DNA of 64,000 nt from contig NZ_VORZ01000001.1 in the NCBI RefSeq assembly GCF_007997305.1, positions 1,302,001 to 1,366,000 of the forward strand, given 5' to 3'. Position 1 is the stretch's first letter; every line of letters begins with the position of its first letter. Shown here in pieces: positions 9,585-17,799 of this stretch. Position numbers and translations under genes: made by a program. The notes under the pieces were generated by a model that was not told the origin of the DNA, made no database searches, and worked only from the letters and a program-made list of their open reading frames with translations. This DNA comes from Psychrobacter frigidicola (GTDB lineage Bacteria > Pseudomonadota > Gammaproteobacteria > Pseudomonadales > Moraxellaceae).

Positions 9585-10004
9585 ATGAAAGGCAACTGTC
9601 TGTGCGGTAATGTCACTATAGAAGTAGAAGACATCAACACCTTTGAGGCTTGTCACTGCACAATGTGTCGCCGCTGGGGCAGCGGTCCATTAATGGCAGT
9701 ACATAGCAACTCAAAACCCGACATTTAAGGTGAGGACTCTATGACCGTCTACCCTTCATCCGAATGGGCAGAGCGCGCATTTTGCCATAAATGCGGTACT
9801 AATTTATATTATCATCAGCTTGGCTCTGAGACTTACGTCTTATCTTTAGGTCTATTTCAAGACCACACTAACTTTACCTTTGAAAGCCAAATTTTCATTG
9901 ATAGAAAGCCGGACTATTATGAGTTTGCCAATGACACTGAAAACTTAACCCAGCAGCAATTGTTTGATAAGTTTAAAGAGAAAGGCATCAAACCTACCGA
10001 GTAG
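9585..10004 (+). pseudogene. GFA-family (CENP-V/GFA zinc-binding) protein, in-frame stop
   Basis: Reading from the ATG at 9585, which has an AAGGA ribosome binding site, gives the start of a GFA/CENP-V zinc-binding protein, then a TAA at 9726-9728, and then, in the same frame, the rest of the protein to 10004. All expected zinc cysteines are present across the two halves: CLC near residue 5-7, CHCTMC near 24-29, and CHKC about 66-69. Without the stop the product would be about 139 residues, a normal length for the family. A single base change to TAA explains the break. The second half alone has an ATG at 9741 but lacks the first zinc ligands. GFA-family proteins are often annotated as glutathione-dependent formaldehyde-activating enzymes; the actual substrate is usually unknown. 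Confidence 0.8.
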
Positions 10005-10032
10005 TATATTTAACTAGGATAAATGGCTATTT

Positions 10033-10485
10033 ATGCAACTGATTATTTTTATTGGTATCCAAGGCGCTGGTAAATCCACTTTTTATCAGCGCCAGTTTTT
10101 CCACAGTCATATCCGCCTCAATAAAGACATGCTCAACACCAATCATCGGCTACAGTTATTATTTGAGGCGTGTCTTACCAGCAAGACCAAAACGGTCATT
10201 GATAAAACCAATCCGACTGTGCTTGAGCGTGCTGACTTTATTACCGCAGCAAAAGCCGCTAACTTTGAAGTTATTGCCTACTACCTTGATTGTCCGTTTA
10301 AAGATGCGTTAGCACGTAATAATGCTCGTCAAGGTAAAGAGAAAATCCCTGAAGTTGGTGTTAAAGGTACGGCAAAAAAGATGCAACGCCCAAGATTTGA
10401 GGAAGGCTTTGATAGGATATTTATTGTTAGTGTTGGTGAGGATACATTCTCTATCAATGAATATTTAGATAGTGCACCACCTTAA
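10033..10485 (+). CDS. P-loop kinase-like ATPase (AAA_33 / polynucleotide-kinase-like)
   Basis: A 150-residue P-loop protein with a Walker A motif close to the N-terminus (GIQGAGKST, residues 8-16), a central Asp/Lys segment (VIDKTNPT) and an Arg-rich lid (ALARNNARQGKEKIP). This matches the small AAA_33 kinases related to the 5'-kinase domain of phage T4 polynucleotide kinase and to zeta-type phosphotransferases. The phosphate acceptor cannot be told from sequence; nucleic acid 5' ends, a nucleotide sugar or a metabolite are all possible. No antitoxin-like partner is adjacent. It follows the broken GFA gene by 28 bases and may share its transcript. Confidence 0.85.
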   Translation: MQLIIFIGIQGAGKSTFYQRQFFHSHIRLNKDMLNTNHRLQLLFEACLTSKTKTVIDKTNPTVLERADFITAAKAANFEVIAYYLDCPFKDALARNNARQGKEKIPEVGVKGTAKKMQRPRFEEGFDRIFIVSVGEDTFSINEYLDSAPP

Positions 10486-10794
10486 TCTCATCAACTGCAT
10501 TCCAGCTCGATTAAATAAATGCTCTAGGACTACATAACCTGTCTAGATAAGGGTTCAACTTTACAAAGCTTTTCATGGTTAACAAAGTTGTTACACGACC
10601 ACTTAATAAAGCCTAACGCTTAAGGGTTTCATGTTTGAGTTAAGCTGCTATTATTGGTGCTGAATTAAGCAGTAACGCCAAGTATCGTGACTACGATAAT
10701 TTATAAACTTGGTGCTGATCAAAATTTATTATAACAACTTAAAGAATTCTTATTAATATAGCCCTTAACTAATAATTAAATAATGGAGCAAAAC
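10486..10794. other. intergenic region upstream of dps
   Basis: No coding potential of note. AT-rich, presumably holding the dps promoter, but I cannot pick a convincing -35/-10 pair or an OxyR-type site. Confidence 0.4.
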
Positions 10795-11277
10795 ATGAGA
10801 GAACGTTACGCAAGTGGAATAGACGACGCAACTGCACAGAAAATGACTGATTTGTTGAATGCTAATTTAGCAAATCTGATCGATTTGAGTATGGACAGCA
10901 AGCAATGTCATTGGAATTTGCAAGGTACTGGCTTTATTGGTGTACATCAGCTATTAGATGACACTTATGATCGCTTAACTGAAGCTTTTGATACTGTTGC
11001 TGAACGCATTGTTATTCTTGGCGGTAAAGCCAATGGTATCTCTAAGCGTGTCGTTGAGGACTCTATCTTAGAGACTTACCCTACTGATATCACTGAAGTT
11101 GACCAGCACGTTCGTGAGCTTACTAATCGCTACAAGACCATTGCAGCATCTTTGCGTGAAGCGATTGATACCGCTGGCGAAGCTGGTGATGAAGATACCG
11201 CTGATTTATTGACTGAAGTTAGCCGTACTATCGATAAAGACGCTTGGTTCATCGGTGCGAATGCGCCAAAGAAATAA
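10795..11277 (+). CDS. dps: Dps-family DNA-binding ferritin-like protein
   Basis: Dps proteins form 12-subunit shells that oxidise and store iron and protect DNA from peroxide. The 160-residue product has the Dps fold signature: a helix with KQCHWNLQG near residue 36-44, the GxHxLxDxxYDxxxEAxDxxAER block near 50-75 that carries the intersubunit ferroxidase ligands, and a C-terminal D-x-W segment. The ATG at 10795 is preferred: GGAG lies 6 bases upstream, whereas an in-frame ATG at 10783 overlaps that ribosome binding site. A separate Dps gene lies at about 36.4 kb, with only distant similarity. Confidence 0.92.
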   Translation: MRERYASGIDDATAQKMTDLLNANLANLIDLSMDSKQCHWNLQGTGFIGVHQLLDDTYDRLTEAFDTVAERIVILGGKANGISKRVVEDSILETYPTDITEVDQHVRELTNRYKTIAASLREAIDTAGEAGDEDTADLLTEVSRTIDKDAWFIGANAPKK

Positions 11278-11338
11278 GCTTTAAAGAGAAAACACTGTTT
11301 CAATCTAGTTCAATACTAAAACATTAATAGCAGTGAAA

Positions 11339-11371
11339 GAAAAAGGTCATCTATCAAGGTGACCTTTTTCT
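11339..11371. terminator. dps terminator
   Basis: AAAAAGGTCA pairs with TGACCTTTTT around a 10-base loop, after the dps stop. It could also act for the converging DUF2059 gene. Confidence 0.8.
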
Positions 11372-11466
11372 ATGTCTAATTTTTATATACTGAGTTCTTT
11401 AAAAACCATGGGTTTATAACAACATACTGATGGCGGCATCCTTTTAAGAACCACTTCTCTCCTACT

Positions 11467-12243
11467 CTATAAAATGTCTTTCATAAGCCGTTTCATTTGC
11501 GGCAATAACTCATTCAGTTGATCTTTAGTAGCATCCATATCCTCTGGTAACGATTGTTTTAAAAATTCAGCGGTCACTTGTGGCTGCTTAGCTAAAATAC
11601 TTTGACCGATAGCGGTATCATAAAACTTAATCTGAGCATCAACTTCAGCTTGAGTATAATAAGCCTTTGCCGCGCTCATATAAGCCGCTGTCATAGTTTC
11701 AATATCAGTTGCTTCGTCGATACTACCAGTTAAGATTTTGGTATATTGGCCTAACAGTCCTTGGATTCGAGTTTGCAGTTCAAGTTGGCGTTTGTTTAAC
11801 TTCTTATCGCCTACTTTGTCAGCACTTGATTGCTGCGTACGTTTACTTGTTTGGATATTACTTGTTTGCGTGTTAATCGCATCAACGGCTGCATGTTGAC
11901 CATTCACGATAGCGGTTATCTGCTCATCAATATGCATGACCTGCATCAGCTTAACGATAGATACCTCAGTTGGCGTTCGAGTAGACATCAATGGATTGTC
12001 AATAAATTGCGTGTTATAAGGTTGGGAACTTACAGCCTGAGTGTTGACATCACTTGTAGACTTGCTGCGTGTTTTGATTTGCGAACTAGGTTCACTATGA
12101 ATAATCATTTCAGCATTCGCATGATTTATAACAAAGCCAAAAACACCACCGATAAGTGTCATTATTAGTAATGATTGAACCGCTAATGGACGAGTAACGG
12201 AAGCTTGCAAATTAACTTGAGTACTATTATTTATGAGGTTCAT
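11467..12243 (-). CDS. DUF2059-domain exported protein
   Basis: A 258-residue protein with an N-terminal hydrophobic segment (about residues 22-43, ending HANA) that serves as a signal peptide or anchor, a Ser/Thr/Gln-rich linker to about residue 90, and a C-terminal DUF2059 domain. The domain is recognised by the motif in which Tyr/Phe-Tyr precedes a small residue, Gly and Gln (AQIKFYDTAIGQSILAKQPQ, about 205-224). Function of DUF2059 proteins is not known; they are periplasmic. It starts 32 bases after the CDF transporter stop on the same strand, so the two are probably one operon. Confidence 0.85.
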   Translation of the reverse strand: MNLINNSTQVNLQASVTRPLAVQSLLIMTLIGGVFGFVINHANAEMIIHSEPSSQIKTRSKSTSDVNTQAVSSQPYNTQFIDNPLMSTRTPTEVSIVKLMQVMHIDEQITAIVNGQHAAVDAINTQTSNIQTSKRTQQSSADKVGDKKLNKRQLELQTRIQGLLGQYTKILTGSIDEATDIETMTAAYMSAAKAYYTQAEVDAQIKFYDTAIGQSILAKQPQVTAEFLKQSLPEDMDATKDQLNELLPQMKRLMKDIL

Positions 12244-12275
12244 TTTATACTCTTGTTTTTGTCATGTTCAGACAG

Positions 12276-13439
12276 CTAACCTATAGATTGTGCACCATTA
12301 GCATTAGTATCGGGTAAAGTCAACGTTTCAGCGTTAGGTACTGATAATGTCAAAATAGCTTCTTGAAATATTGGGTTGTTACGGAATTGGTTTTCTATAC
12401 CTTCAAATTTTAGTGCGATATCTTTTTCCTCTTGATTACCTATAATGTCTACTGCGGCTACCATGAATATCTTTTTAGGACCTACCCACTCTAAATGTAG
12501 ATATGACACACTATCAATATCAGGGTGCTCCAGCAATTCACCCAATACATAGCAATGCATTCTATCCGATACTTTATGTCCAACTAAAAATTCACGGTTG
12601 CGGCTGATTAAAAATATTGCCACTGCCCCTAACAATATACCTACCACGATAGAACCTAGCGCATCCCAAAATGGCTGACCAGTATAAGCATGCATGCCCA
12701 TCGCAGCAGCTGCTATTACTAGCCCAATAACGGCTGCTGAATCTTCAAAGAACACGCCACGCAACGTAGGGTTGGACGTGTCGACTACATACCCAAAAGC
12801 ACTCATGTTGAGCGCATCACCATGCTGTTTACTTTCACGATAGGCTTGCATTAGTGAGATGCCCTCAAGCACGAATGCAACCGCTAAAATAACAAAACCA
12901 ATCGTGTAGTCAGTATCAGTCTGAACAGCATTCCATTCCTTAACTCCTGTATAAATGGAGACAATCGAACCTGCCATGAATACGCCAAAGGCGGCAATCA
13001 TTGACCACACGTACGACTCTTTACCATAGCCTAGCGGATGGCTTTTATCTGCAGGTTTAACCGATTTTTTTTCTGCAATAAGTAAAAAAACGCCATTACC
13101 GCTATCTGCCCATGAATGCGCAGCTTCGGCAATCATAGAGGCAGAACCGGTCATAAACGCACCGACCGTTTTGGCAATAGCAATAAGAACGTTAGCGCCA
13201 ATAGCAATTATTACAGTCATTAGCGAGCCAGAATGTTTTTTCTCGACATCGGGCGACGGATTACCAGTATTGTTGTAGTGGTTACCAAGATCGTTTTTAT
13301 TAAGAGTATTATATGAGTTACTATGAAGACTGTCAGAAACATTAGGCGAGCCAGCACTACGAGAACGAGTGGAGATGTGTACCTGAGGATTGACCTCAAG
13401 ATGGGCGTGGGGCTTAGCGATAGAAGGTTTTAGGCTCAT
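12276..13439 (-). CDS. cation diffusion facilitator (CDF) family metal exporter
   Basis: CDF transporters export divalent metals such as Zn, Fe, Co or Mn from the cytoplasm in exchange for protons. The 387-residue protein has about 65 polar, Ser/Asn/His-rich residues, then membrane helices and a cytoplasmic C-terminal domain. Metal-site motifs are visible: AHSWADSGN in helix 2 and a following HPLGYGKE loop, plus the helix 5 segment FFEDSAA where the second metal pair would sit. The exact metal is not predictable by eye. The start at 13439 (ATG) is preferred over an upstream TTG that gives only extra residues. Likely co-transcribed with the DUF2059 gene. Confidence 0.9.
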   Translation of the reverse strand: MSLKPSIAKPHAHLEVNPQVHISTRSRSAGSPNVSDSLHSNSYNTLNKNDLGNHYNNTGNPSPDVEKKHSGSLMTVIIAIGANVLIAIAKTVGAFMTGSASMIAEAAHSWADSGNGVFLLIAEKKSVKPADKSHPLGYGKESYVWSMIAAFGVFMAGSIVSIYTGVKEWNAVQTDTDYTIGFVILAVAFVLEGISLMQAYRESKQHGDALNMSAFGYVVDTSNPTLRGVFFEDSAAVIGLVIAAAAMGMHAYTGQPFWDALGSIVVGILLGAVAIFLISRNREFLVGHKVSDRMHCYVLGELLEHPDIDSVSYLHLEWVGPKKIFMVAAVDIIGNQEEKDIALKFEGIENQFRNNPIFQEAILTLSVPNAETLTLPDTNANGAQSIG

Positions 13440-13597
13440 GCTGAACTCATTGCAACAACGCAAGTACAGTGTTATGAATGGCAATTACTGTCTGTGCATT
13501 GCTGGTTAGTTAAAAGATACTTTAGCTTAAAATAGGATCGCAAAAGTATCAGTAACTTTTTAGTGAGTCGTTATTTAAAATATTCTATATTTAGTAG

Positions 13598-14164
13598 TTA
13601 AAGATTGGTTTCTTCAGACTCATCATTATGAGTTAAATTTAACTCACCGACCATCGTAGAGATATCACAACTCAGTCGGTTTGAACCTTCCATATGCAGA
13701 CGTTTACGCTCTATAGCCGCGTCAGAACGGCATTTCTGCATCGGTGTCTTAATCTTAAGCGGTGGAATAGGCGTCGGCTTACCATTATCATCGATGGCGA
13801 CCATGGTAAAGTAACAGCTGTTGGTATGGCGAATCGTACGCGCGCGCACGTCTTCTGCTTCAACACGGATACCAATTTCCATCGACGTTCTACCGACGTA
13901 ATTGACACTGGCAGCAAAAGTAACCAGCTCGCCCACATAGATAGGCTCACGGAACATTACTTGGTCAACAGACAGCGTTACGACGTAGCTACCACTATAG
14001 CGACTCGCACATGCATACGCGACTTGATCAAGCATTTTGAGTAAATCACCACCGTGAACGTTACCGATGAAGTTTGCCATATCGGGTGTCATCAGTATCG
14101 ACATATACAGTTCGTGATTTAAGGGGGCTTTTTTGGCGGTTGAAGAGGTATTATCTTGAGGCAT
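13598..14164 (-). CDS. YciA-type hotdog acyl-CoA thioesterase
   Basis: A 188-residue hotdog-fold enzyme that hydrolyses acyl-CoA to free acid and CoA. Family marks are the N-terminal block MTPDMANFIGNVHGGDLLKMLDQVAYACA (read from about 26 to 54), in which the Asn/His-Gly-Gly region and the catalytic Asp lie, and VDQVMFREPIYVGELV near 75-90, followed by a TMVA strand. The last 40 residues are a polar helical tail. The start has AAGGA 5 bases upstream. YciA-like enzymes have broad chain-length range and act in the cytosol. No operon partner. Confidence 0.9.
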   Translation of the reverse strand: MPQDNTSSTAKKAPLNHELYMSILMTPDMANFIGNVHGGDLLKMLDQVAYACASRYSGSYVVTLSVDQVMFREPIYVGELVTFAASVNYVGRTSMEIGIRVEAEDVRARTIRHTNSCYFTMVAIDDNGKPTPIPPLKIKTPMQKCRSDAAIERKRLHMEGSNRLSCDISTMVGELNLTHNDESEETNL

Positions 14165-14278
14165 AGCAATCCTTACTATTGTATGATTCCATTAATATGG
14201 CGATATTTAGTGTAGCGCATATTAAGGACTCTTGGATAGTTTTTCTTAATAGGAAGCTGGTTTCCTAAATAATTTACT

Positions 14279-14419
14279 TTATATTAAACCGTTATTTTTT
14301 AGCTCAACCAATGGAATTGGTACGCCAAAGATTTTAGGATATAGTTTGTCTTCAATAAAGACTTCGATGATACTAATGCTTAAAGCGTGTCTAATTTTCA
14401 ACTCGTGAATATCAAACAC
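14279..14419 (-). pseudogene. possible C-terminal remnant of an unidentified gene
   Basis: A short open frame just after the GlcG-like gene on the same strand reads like ordinary protein (it includes IEVFIEDKLYPKIFGVPIPL and ends LKNNGLI) but has no ATG and no ribosome binding site; a TAG stop precedes a GTG by one codon. It may be the tail of a decayed gene. I do not recognise the family. Confidence 0.25.
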
Positions 14420-14440
14420 GTTCTATGTCTATTCTAGGAT

Positions 14441-14971
14441 TTATTTTTGTGTAGGAAGTACTTTTTCAATACCTTTTAACGCACAGCTTTCATCTTGCAT
14501 TGCCCCACCTGAGCCACCCACCGCGATAGCCCCTATTACTTCATTACCGAACTTTAATGGCACACCACCGCCTATGAGTAACAAGTCATGTACTGTGTTT
14601 AAATTACTTGAGTCTGGGTTCGCACGGGCATTATTAGCCAAAAGCCGTGAAGGTGTTTTGGTAGACAGTGCGGTATATGCTTTACGAACAGCGGCATCGG
14701 TATTGTGCGGGCCTACACTGTCATCACGCTGTAGCGCAATGAGGTTACCAGCACGATCGACGACAGCGACGACAGCAGATTTACCCTCTGCATGGCAGAC
14801 TGCCATAGTGGCATCAATTAATTCATTGGCTAAAGCCAAAGATACATTCGGCTGTTGCAATATTAGGCTTGGTTTAGCAACAGTAGGTTTGGCTGCCATA
14901 ACATTGCTAGCACTGCCTAGGACAACTAGGGCCATTAAAGCTGTAGATAAATAACTTGATACTAAACGCAT
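14441..14971 (-). CDS. GlcG/HbpS-family (DUF336) exported protein
   Basis: A 176-residue protein with a signal peptide (about residues 1-27, ending VMAA) and one GlcG/PduO-C/HbpS domain. The domain is recognised by the stretches VVAVVDRAGNLIALQRDD and, at the C-terminus, GGVPLKFGNEVIGAIAVGGSGG. Members bind haem or cobalamin or have unknown roles next to glycolate and other metabolism genes; the exported form here resembles the secreted or periplasmic HbpS-like group. No metabolic partner is adjacent. The start has AGGAA upstream. Confidence 0.88.
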   Translation of the reverse strand: MRLVSSYLSTALMALVVLGSASNVMAAKPTVAKPSLILQQPNVSLALANELIDATMAVCHAEGKSAVVAVVDRAGNLIALQRDDSVGPHNTDAAVRKAYTALSTKTPSRLLANNARANPDSSNLNTVHDLLLIGGGVPLKFGNEVIGAIAVGGSGGAMQDESCALKGIEKVLPTQK

Positions 14972-15085
14972 AAAAATTCCTGAAATTTAGCTCACAGATG
15001 TGAGCATTAATTGTAAGCAACACCTTAAAATATTTAAGACGTCACACTAAAAATATAAATAATGAGTGGCTGTCAACAAAAGCCT

Positions 15086-15175
15086 TTAATAAAGGCAGTC
15101 TTTTACTATTTGGTTGCCAATACCAGAAATTGCACCCGTAATTAGAATATGGAGATTTTCAGGAGAAGTTTTCAT
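15086..15175 (-). pseudogene. short-chain dehydrogenase, N-terminal stub
   Basis: An ATG at 15175, with AAGGA 9 bases upstream, opens a 29-codon frame whose product contains HILITGAISGIGNQIV, the NAD(P)-binding TGxxxGIG turn of short-chain dehydrogenases, and then stops at TAA. The other roughly 220 residues of an SDR are absent from the following DNA. This is the left-over first exon-like piece of a deleted SDR gene that has kept its start signals. Confidence 0.7.
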
Positions 15176-15697
15176 CGTAAACATCCTTTTATAGTCGCTA
15201 TGTGAAATATAAGAACTTTAGAAACCACACTACCCTAAATAAGGGATAATTATTTTTATTAGTGATTAACTAATCAAATAGCAACACTCATTTAACAAAT
15301 CTAAATAATCAAAGTTCAAATAAGTATAGTATAAGCAGTGATACCTATTGTTGTAACTTCGCAAACAAGCCATTAATTGCTGACCGTTATCGTTTTTAGT
15401 AGTGCAAGTGAAAGAGTTGAAACTTTTAGAAGTGCAAGTAAAAGAGTTGAAACTTGATATCGTTAAATAGCTGAATTATTTTCTACGTTTTTTATACTCT
15501 CGATTAATGGTCTCTTAAGACAGTGTTATATTGTCATGTTACAATGCGATAAACCAAAATCTAGGGCGCTTGTCAAGGCGTCCTAACAACAGTGATTTTT
15601 ACACATCATATTTTCACTGTGCGTTAAAAGCTGGCAATATGTTTATAACCAGCCTTCATGTATCTAAAACTCCAAGCAACTATAAAAAGGATTTCCA
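15176..15697. other. gene-free region with a 30-bp tandem duplication
   Basis: No open frame that I believe in. It holds the tandem repeat at 15394-15453 and, at its right end, the aminotransferase ribosome binding site. Confidence 0.5.
15394..15453. repeat. two tandem copies of a 30-bp unit
   Basis: 15394-15423 and 15424-15453 match at 28 of 30 positions (unit begins TTTTAG and contains AGTGCAAGT and AAAGAGTTGAAAC). It lies about 250 bases before the aminotransferase gene. Confidence 0.85.
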
Positions 15698-16915
15698 ATG
15701 AGCGAACTGCAATTATCTGACCGCGTCAACAATATTAAACCTTCTCCAACCCTTGCCATCACTAGTAAAGCCGCAGAGCTAAAAGCTGCGGGCAAAGACA
15801 TTATCGGTCTTGGCGCAGGCGAGCCAGATTTTGATACGCCAGAACACGTTAAGCAAGCAGCAATCAAAGCGATTAATGACGGCTTTACTAAATATACTGC
15901 CGTCGATGGCACGCCAAGTCTCAAAAAAGCAATTATCGACAAGTTCAAACGTGATAACGATATCAGCTACGAGATGAATGAAATCTTGGTCTCGGTCGGT
16001 GGCAAGCAGTCGTTCTTTAACTTGGCACAAGCGTTTATTAATAAAGGCGACGAAGTCATCATTCCAGCACCATATTGGGTCAGCTACCCTGACATGGTTA
16101 TCATCGCTGAAGGTGTGCCAGTCATCGTAAAATGTCCAGAAGAACAAGACTTTAAAATCACTCCTGAGCAGTTAGAAGATGCCATTACTGACAAAACCAA
16201 ACTGTTAGTATTAAACAGCCCATCTAACCCAACGGGTATGATTTATAGCTTAGATGAACTAAAAGCCCTTGCTGAAGTACTTAAAAAGCATCCGCAAGTT
16301 TATGTCGCCTCAGACGATATGTATGAGCACATCCGCTGGACAGGTGATAAATTCTATAACATCTTGAATGCCGCTCCTGAGCTAAAAGAGCGTGCCATCA
16401 TCCTAAATGGTGTGTCAAAAGCTTATGCGATGACTGGCTGGCGTATCGGTTATGCCGGTGGCCCTGCCAAACTCATTGCCGCAATGAAAAAAGTACAAGG
16501 ACAATCAACCTCGTGCCCAACATCAATCAGTCAAGTCGCTGCTGAGGCTGCTATTAGCGGTGACCAAAGCGTGCTCACGCCGATGGTTGAAGCCTTTGAA
16601 AAACGTTGTGACCTCGTTGTAGACGGTTTAAATGCGATTAAAGGCATCACTTGCTTACGTCCTGATGGCGCATTTTATGTCTACCCTGACATCAAGCCCT
16701 TGATCAAAGCCGCTGGTCTGAAGTCTTGTACTGAGTTTTCAGCATGGTTATTAGAGAAAGTGGGTGTTGCTGTGGTTCCTGGTGATGCATTCGGTCTTGG
16801 CGGTTATATGCGTATCTCCTACGCGACCGATGAAGCCACACTAAAAGATGCCTTAGCACGTATCGAAAGCGCTGTTGCTGATTTAGACGTTATTAGCTTC
16901 AAAGTTGCTGAATAA
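15698..16915 (+). CDS. aspartate aminotransferase (class I/II, type Ib)
   Basis: A pyridoxal-phosphate enzyme that interconverts aspartate and 2-oxoglutarate with oxaloacetate and glutamate. The 405-residue protein has the type Ib pattern: GLGAGEPDFDTPEHV at about 37-51, the Asn-Pro-Thr-Gly block (SNPTGMIY), the SxxxAMTGWRIGY block with the PLP-binding lysine in SKAYAMTGWR, and the substrate carboxylate arginine in GYMRISYA. Some members also act on prephenate. The start has AAGGA at good distance. A strong terminator follows; the gene is alone. Confidence 0.93.
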   Translation: MSELQLSDRVNNIKPSPTLAITSKAAELKAAGKDIIGLGAGEPDFDTPEHVKQAAIKAINDGFTKYTAVDGTPSLKKAIIDKFKRDNDISYEMNEILVSVGGKQSFFNLAQAFINKGDEVIIPAPYWVSYPDMVIIAEGVPVIVKCPEEQDFKITPEQLEDAITDKTKLLVLNSPSNPTGMIYSLDELKALAEVLKKHPQVYVASDDMYEHIRWTGDKFYNILNAAPELKERAIILNGVSKAYAMTGWRIGYAGGPAKLIAAMKKVQGQSTSCPTSISQVAAEAAISGDQSVLTPMVEAFEKRCDLVVDGLNAIKGITCLRPDGAFYVYPDIKPLIKAAGLKSCTEFSAWLLEKVGVAVVPGDAFGLGGYMRISYATDEATLKDALARIESAVADLDVISFKVAE

Positions 16916-16964
16916 AATTTTGCCAATACGATTGCTCCAAAAATAGTTAATTCAAAAACAAGAG

Positions 16965-16990
16965 AGACGCCCACTGCGGCGTCTTTTTTG
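16965..16990 (+). terminator. aminotransferase terminator
   Basis: AGACGCC pairs with GGCGTCT around CACTGC, followed by a T-run. Confidence 0.8.
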
Positions 16991-17051
16991 ACTTTAAAAC
17001 AGTGTGTTTAGCCGTTAAAGGCATTATTCTCATAAAAAACGCAGAAAAGAC

Positions 17052-17079
17052 TTGACGTATTTTTTATACTTGCTAGAAT
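17052..17079 (+). promoter_or_regulatory. sigma-70 promoter of first tRNA-Asn
   Basis: TTGACG (17052-17057) and TAGAAT (17074-17079) are 16 bases apart, with a GC-rich stretch just after the -10, as in stringently controlled tRNA promoters. Confidence 0.7.
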
Positions 17080-17147
17080 ACGCCCCACTTAGCAAGAACT
17101 CAGAGTTAATGCTAAGCTCGCTGTAAGATAATAATTTTACAGCTTAT

Positions 17148-17223
17148 TCCTCAATAGCTCAGTTGGTAGAGCGTCGGACTGTTAATCCGTGTGTCCCTGG
17201 TTCGAGCCCAGGTTGAGGAGCCA
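17148..17223 (+). tRNA. tRNA-Asn (GUU)
   Basis: A 76-base cloverleaf with acceptor TCCTCAA/TTGAGGA, the T-loop GGTTCGAGCCC, anticodon GTT in ACTGTTAA, and an encoded CCA end. The 5' leader of the precursor contains two possible stem-loops (17089-17117 and 17121-17142). Confidence 0.97.
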
Positions 17224-17293
17224 TATTTAGTCTATAGTTCATTTATAGACAGCACTACTTAGAATCTACTGTGATTCGATTATGGCATTTGCC

Positions 17294-17326
17294 AAAACCC
17301 TCATCTACATGATGAGGGTTTTTTTA
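17294..17326 (+). terminator. terminator of first tRNA-Asn
   Basis: AACCCTCATC pairs with GATGAGGGTT around TACAT, then a T-run. Confidence 0.8.
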
Positions 17327-17450
17327 TAGTGATAGCTTTTATAAAGATAGTAATACCACTTCAAAGAAATATGAAAGGTATTTAGCGAAGTTAGTTTGTC
17401 ACGTATAAATCGTAAATTTTTGGTAATAGAGGATATTTTTTTAGTTGGGG

Positions 17451-17479
17451 TTGACAGACATCAAAACCTTGGCTAGAAT
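17451..17479 (+). promoter_or_regulatory. sigma-70 promoter of second tRNA-Asn
   Basis: Consensus TTGACA (17451-17456) and TAGAAT (17474-17479) with a 17-base spacer. The -10 and spacer end (GCTAGAAT) match the first tRNA-Asn promoter. Confidence 0.8.
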
Positions 17480-17532
17480 GTGTCCCACATAACGCAAACA
17501 AGTTTAGCCCGTTTGTGGTTATCACAACTTAT

Positions 17533-17608
17533 TCCTCAATAGCTCAGTTGGTAGAGCGTCGGACTGTTAATCCGTGTGTCCCTGGTTCGAGCCCAGGTTG
17601 AGGAGCCA
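17533..17608 (+). tRNA. tRNA-Asn (GUU), second copy
   Basis: The 76 bases are identical to the copy at 17148, including CCA, but promoter spacer and leader differ, so each copy is a separate transcription unit. Confidence 0.97.
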
Positions 17609-17614
17609 TATTAT

Positions 17615-17650
17615 AAAAAACCTTCATCATTATTCGATGAAGGTTTTTTT
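17615..17650 (+). terminator. terminator of second tRNA-Asn
   Basis: AAAAAACCTTCATC pairs with GATGAAGGTTTTTTT around a short loop, immediately after the tRNA. Confidence 0.8.
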
Positions 17651-17799
17651 ATGGTTGCTATTTTTAGCAGGGTTATTCTGTAGCACCACTACCCTTTAGT
17701 GCAGCTAGCATTTTATTTTAAAGCGCTATGCTGTATGGTAGGTAGTAGCAATTTTCGTCCAAGTTCTTTATTCCTATTCACTACAAGTAATGGTTTATT

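Noticed and set aside
11830..12168. Plus-strand frame across the DUF2059 gene
   Set aside because: Antisense shadow of a better supported gene with signal peptide and domain.
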